Assembly (NCBI GenBank): GCA_019614645.1
Contig: JABWDB010000016.1
Location: 4,898,001 to 4,962,000, forward strand
DNA from: Stratiolaelaps scimitus
Taxonomy: Eukaryota > Arthropoda > Arachnida > Mesostigmata > Laelapidae
Direction: 5' to 3'
Length of the DNA stretch: 64,000 bases
Each line of letters opens with the position of its first letter. Position 1 is the stretch's first letter. Below the pieces are notes generated by a model, which did no database searches, was not told the origin of the DNA, and was given only the letters and a program-made list of their open reading frames with translations. Positions 61,259 through 64,000 of this stretch are shown piece by piece. The position numbers and the translations under genes are program-made.

Positions 61259-62511
61259 TATGAGATATCCAAACTGACGCCATTTAGCCTCGGGGACTGA
61301 TAGCAAATGGTCATAGCAAAACGGTAGGTTGTAACTTTAGCCATATGCCAAATTGTTTAGCTCAAGCTTGGCTTGTTTATGGCCACAAAGGGAGGTCTTC
61401 TTTCTCACCATCTCACCTCTACCTGGGGGCCAATAAATGGACCACTTGGTCTAGTCCACCAGCAGCAGGAGCGATCTACTTGTGTGGGACGTGACAATTC
61501 ATTGACTTAACTTCATTGATAACGATACAATGTGTGTATTACATGGTGCTTCGTATCGTAGTAGTTGCTCGTAAGTTCGAACCATTTCGTCAATATTATC
61601 CGAGCCCTTCGGTCCTGTTGATGAGCGTCAACAGTGTTATGGTCACACATTTCGAATCGATCTAATCAAGCGTTGACCCGAAACAGAGAACCTCAGGTTG
61701 CACCTTTGTGTGCGTAGCACCAGTTCATATTCAGCCATATTGTCGGGGTTGGCTCCGAAGTGTTCTCCGCATTTTAGCTTATTGTCCCGTAAGAGTTCTC
61801 CTTGGCAGTCAGCCGAACGGCAGAGGATGAGTTGAACAGAAAATCATTGACAAGGCGTGATCCTGAATAGGAGTCGATTTTTGCCGACGAAGTAAAGCTT
61901 GACGGATAGTTGTTGTTATTGTTGTTGTGTAGGGAAGCGTTAGCATGAATCTAATAATAGAAATTTGTCGAGTTGTAAATAGTCACCATTTTGACTAGAT
62001 TTTATGTTTGTGGGATATATTTGGTGGTCTGTACAATTAACGAACTCTGCTTATGTGCACTAGGACGTTACCTTCGAGTGTCTATTTTTATAATCAATTA
62101 AGAAAATATAAAGAATAGATTTCAATGGAGAAAATCGACTGTGCGATTGTGATTCACAATGCAATCGCCAAATGTAGAGCCTTACATGTCTGTTATCATG
62201 AGAATGATGCCTTTAAGGGTGTCTCTGCTAGCTATTCGTAATAAAAACATAATTATAACTTATTGTATAAAATATCATCGGCGCAAGGGCCATATATATA
62301 TATATATATATATTTATAGGGGGAAAACTGAAAGTATAAAACAATTTTATACACAATAAAATCCGTTCTTTACTGCACTCGTCAACTCGGTAGCAACTAT
62401 TTTGGCGATATGAGTTCGCGTTTAGGAAATCCCGCTTGTCGTCCACGTTTCCCCATACATTCAACTGGTTCGTTTTTATTCTGGCCTTGAAAATTCTACG
62501 ATTCGCATTAG
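60311..62511. other. non-coding stretch
   Basis: A minus-strand 143-codon frame (60599-61030) is AT-driven and treated as chance. There is a (TA)n tract at 61224-61254 and another near 62292-62312. No gene is seen. Confidence 0.5.
61224..61254. repeat. (TA)n microsatellite
   Basis: About 15 TA units. Confidence 0.95.
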
Positions 62512-62580
62512 AGGGCGGCTTAGTGCTTCGCTCTACGTCAGTTTGCTCTTGGGCTCGATACCGGTGTCACCGTTTAGCAG
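62512..62580 (+). mobile_element. tRNA-derived SINE head (degenerate)
   Basis: GGGCGGCTTAGTGCTTCG (A-box region, 62513-62530) is followed by TTGGGCTCGATACCGG (B box, about 62549-62564). The head resembles the one near 50761. No tail match to the main family was found. Confidence 0.35.
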
Positions 62581-64000
62581 AATGGATATTTTCATCGATG
62601 GTTGCTCTTAACGAGAACCGACCCATTGTGTATTGCACGTATGTCAAAATATGACCCGTGCAATACCGAGGAGCACAAGATGGGTGTGGCCATCACCCGT
62701 CCGAAGTCTACTGAAATGGCAAGAGTCGTACGCCTGATCGATATTTCTCGCTTCAGCCCGAACCTCGAGATGTAGGTGGAGTTCGTGGCTCAGAGGTTGA
62801 GCGATGATACTCCAACAGAGCCGGAGGAGAAACAGGGAATCCAGATGGGAAAATTGTGTAACAGGAGCCCCCTTTAGACAACTTCACCATTTGAAGGCAC
62901 ACAAGCCACAACCGGATACGGGGCTACCAACGAAAACATCTCGTCCAACAATAGCAGCAATTGCTTTTAATCAATAGCAACAGCCAAAATGAGTTCATTA
63001 CTTTTTGCAGTTGAGTAGCAGATGTGAATTGACGGACATCCCGAACGGCTGCATGCTACTACGATTTCTTTAAAATGAGTTTACAAAGTTTCTCAGCACT
63101 GATGCACTGCGGAATACGCGCTAATATTGTGCATGGACGTTTTTTGGGGATACCTTGTAATTGTGACCTTTTTAACGAGCCCCGCGTGTGAACTAAGCCT
63201 GCCTACTGGTCTGGTTGACCTTACGGTCCATAGAATCCAGACGGATCTGTCGAACTCTTTGGCCCGCCCATAAACCGCTGCAGCCCAATGAGAACAATTT
63301 TGAAGTTAGCACAATTTGGTATAAATTAAATTGATCGCGTTAATCAGTGGCAGTGGCTATATACCGCTCTCGCCATACGTATCCGTTGCGGCCTGGCCAC
63401 AGCTAACAGTTACCAATTTCGAGTTGAGTCTGTAACAGCGTGGCCTTTATGAATAGTCACTCTGAATAGCTATTATTTGTTTATTTTTTTTTATTTATAC
63501 TATCATTATAATTCGTAATTTCCCCTGCTAATTATTCTACCTACTTGTTACCAGCTATAATACATATTCATAGACAGGCAAACTGTTGACCGATAAAAAG
63601 CAGCTTCTCCAAACGTTGAACGAGTTCATAGCAACTAGCAACAGTGGCGTGTGCTGGTCTCGGGCCACATTCGACCACACTAGTAGAACTAGTGACAGTT
63701 GTTGTTAGTAGCGGTGGACGGCTTGCGGTTCAGCTCCTACCCGGTCAGGTAGATGAGTGTGAGCCACCGTGGATGGCATACATGATCAGCGCATAATACC
63801 ACAAAGCGTGCTCACTCTACCAGCTTTTGTCGCCCTTTTGTGATTTTGACCTTCGGACGAGTATCTATCTACTCGGCGTACCGGCCATTGCGTGTGACCG
63901 TGTGAACATTGCAGGGATTCGGGGAAATTGACTTTTGCTTGCGGCTGAAGTACCCCCCTCAGCTGTTCTCTCATCAGAAGACATTTATCTTCATGGGAGG
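62581..64000. other. non-coding stretch with a coding-like remnant
   Basis: A plus-strand frame near 62680-62875 reads like protein on both sides of an in-frame TAG at about 62773 (MARVVRLIDISRFSPNLEM before it, VEFVAQRLSDDTPTEPEE after it). It may be an old gene or retroelement piece. No SLC12-type membrane helix was recognised among the frames before the window ends. Confidence 0.3.

Overview
The window is eukaryotic and reads like an arthropod nuclear genome, most plausibly a chelicerate such as a mesostigmatan mite. That placement is inference; no species can be fixed from the sequence. It rests on introns with GT-AG borders, long moderately AT-rich non-coding stretches, many (TA)n, (ATT)n and CAG/GGC repeats, tRNA-derived SINEs, and the arthropod look of the two recognisable genes. 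There are no operons, CRISPR arrays, rRNA genes or intact tRNA genes.

Layout. 1-2139: non-coding, with one decayed coding-like frame on the minus strand (694-1005). 2140-3687: a GC- and triplet-rich island that looks like a long 5' untranslated exon ending in a good splice donor. 3688-17418: mostly empty; it would be the first intron if that island serves the transporter downstream. 17440-19239: a complete two-exon gene for an equilibrative nucleoside transporter (SLC29/ENT), the surest call here. 20300-27000: empty, with microsatellites and SINE debris. 27100-29460: several candidate plus-strand coding pieces, including a frameshifted two-exon segment whose small intron carries a SINE. 29850-31921: a second triplet-rich 5'-exon-like island with a strong donor, followed by possible first coding exons at 34541 and 35414. 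40255-40575: a candidate minus-strand terminal exon. 42290-43015 and 46060-46660: further triplet-rich islands. 47609-48366: a long imperfect inverted repeat with a SINE beside it. 57866-58143: an exon that looks like the N-terminus of a Na-K-Cl cotransporter (SLC12), whose body would lie beyond the window. 58619-58693: a near-perfect hairpin.

The two recognisable genes are both plus-strand membrane transporters, but nothing shows that they act together. Most other open frames are no longer than chance would give in 64 kb, so candidate exons are listed only where a splice signal or coding-like composition supports them, at low confidence. No clear novel system was found. The most unusual structures are the 47.6-48.4 kb inverted repeat, the SINE family with a shared non-tRNA tail, the SINE-bearing frameshifted gene fragment, and the 58.6 kb hairpin.
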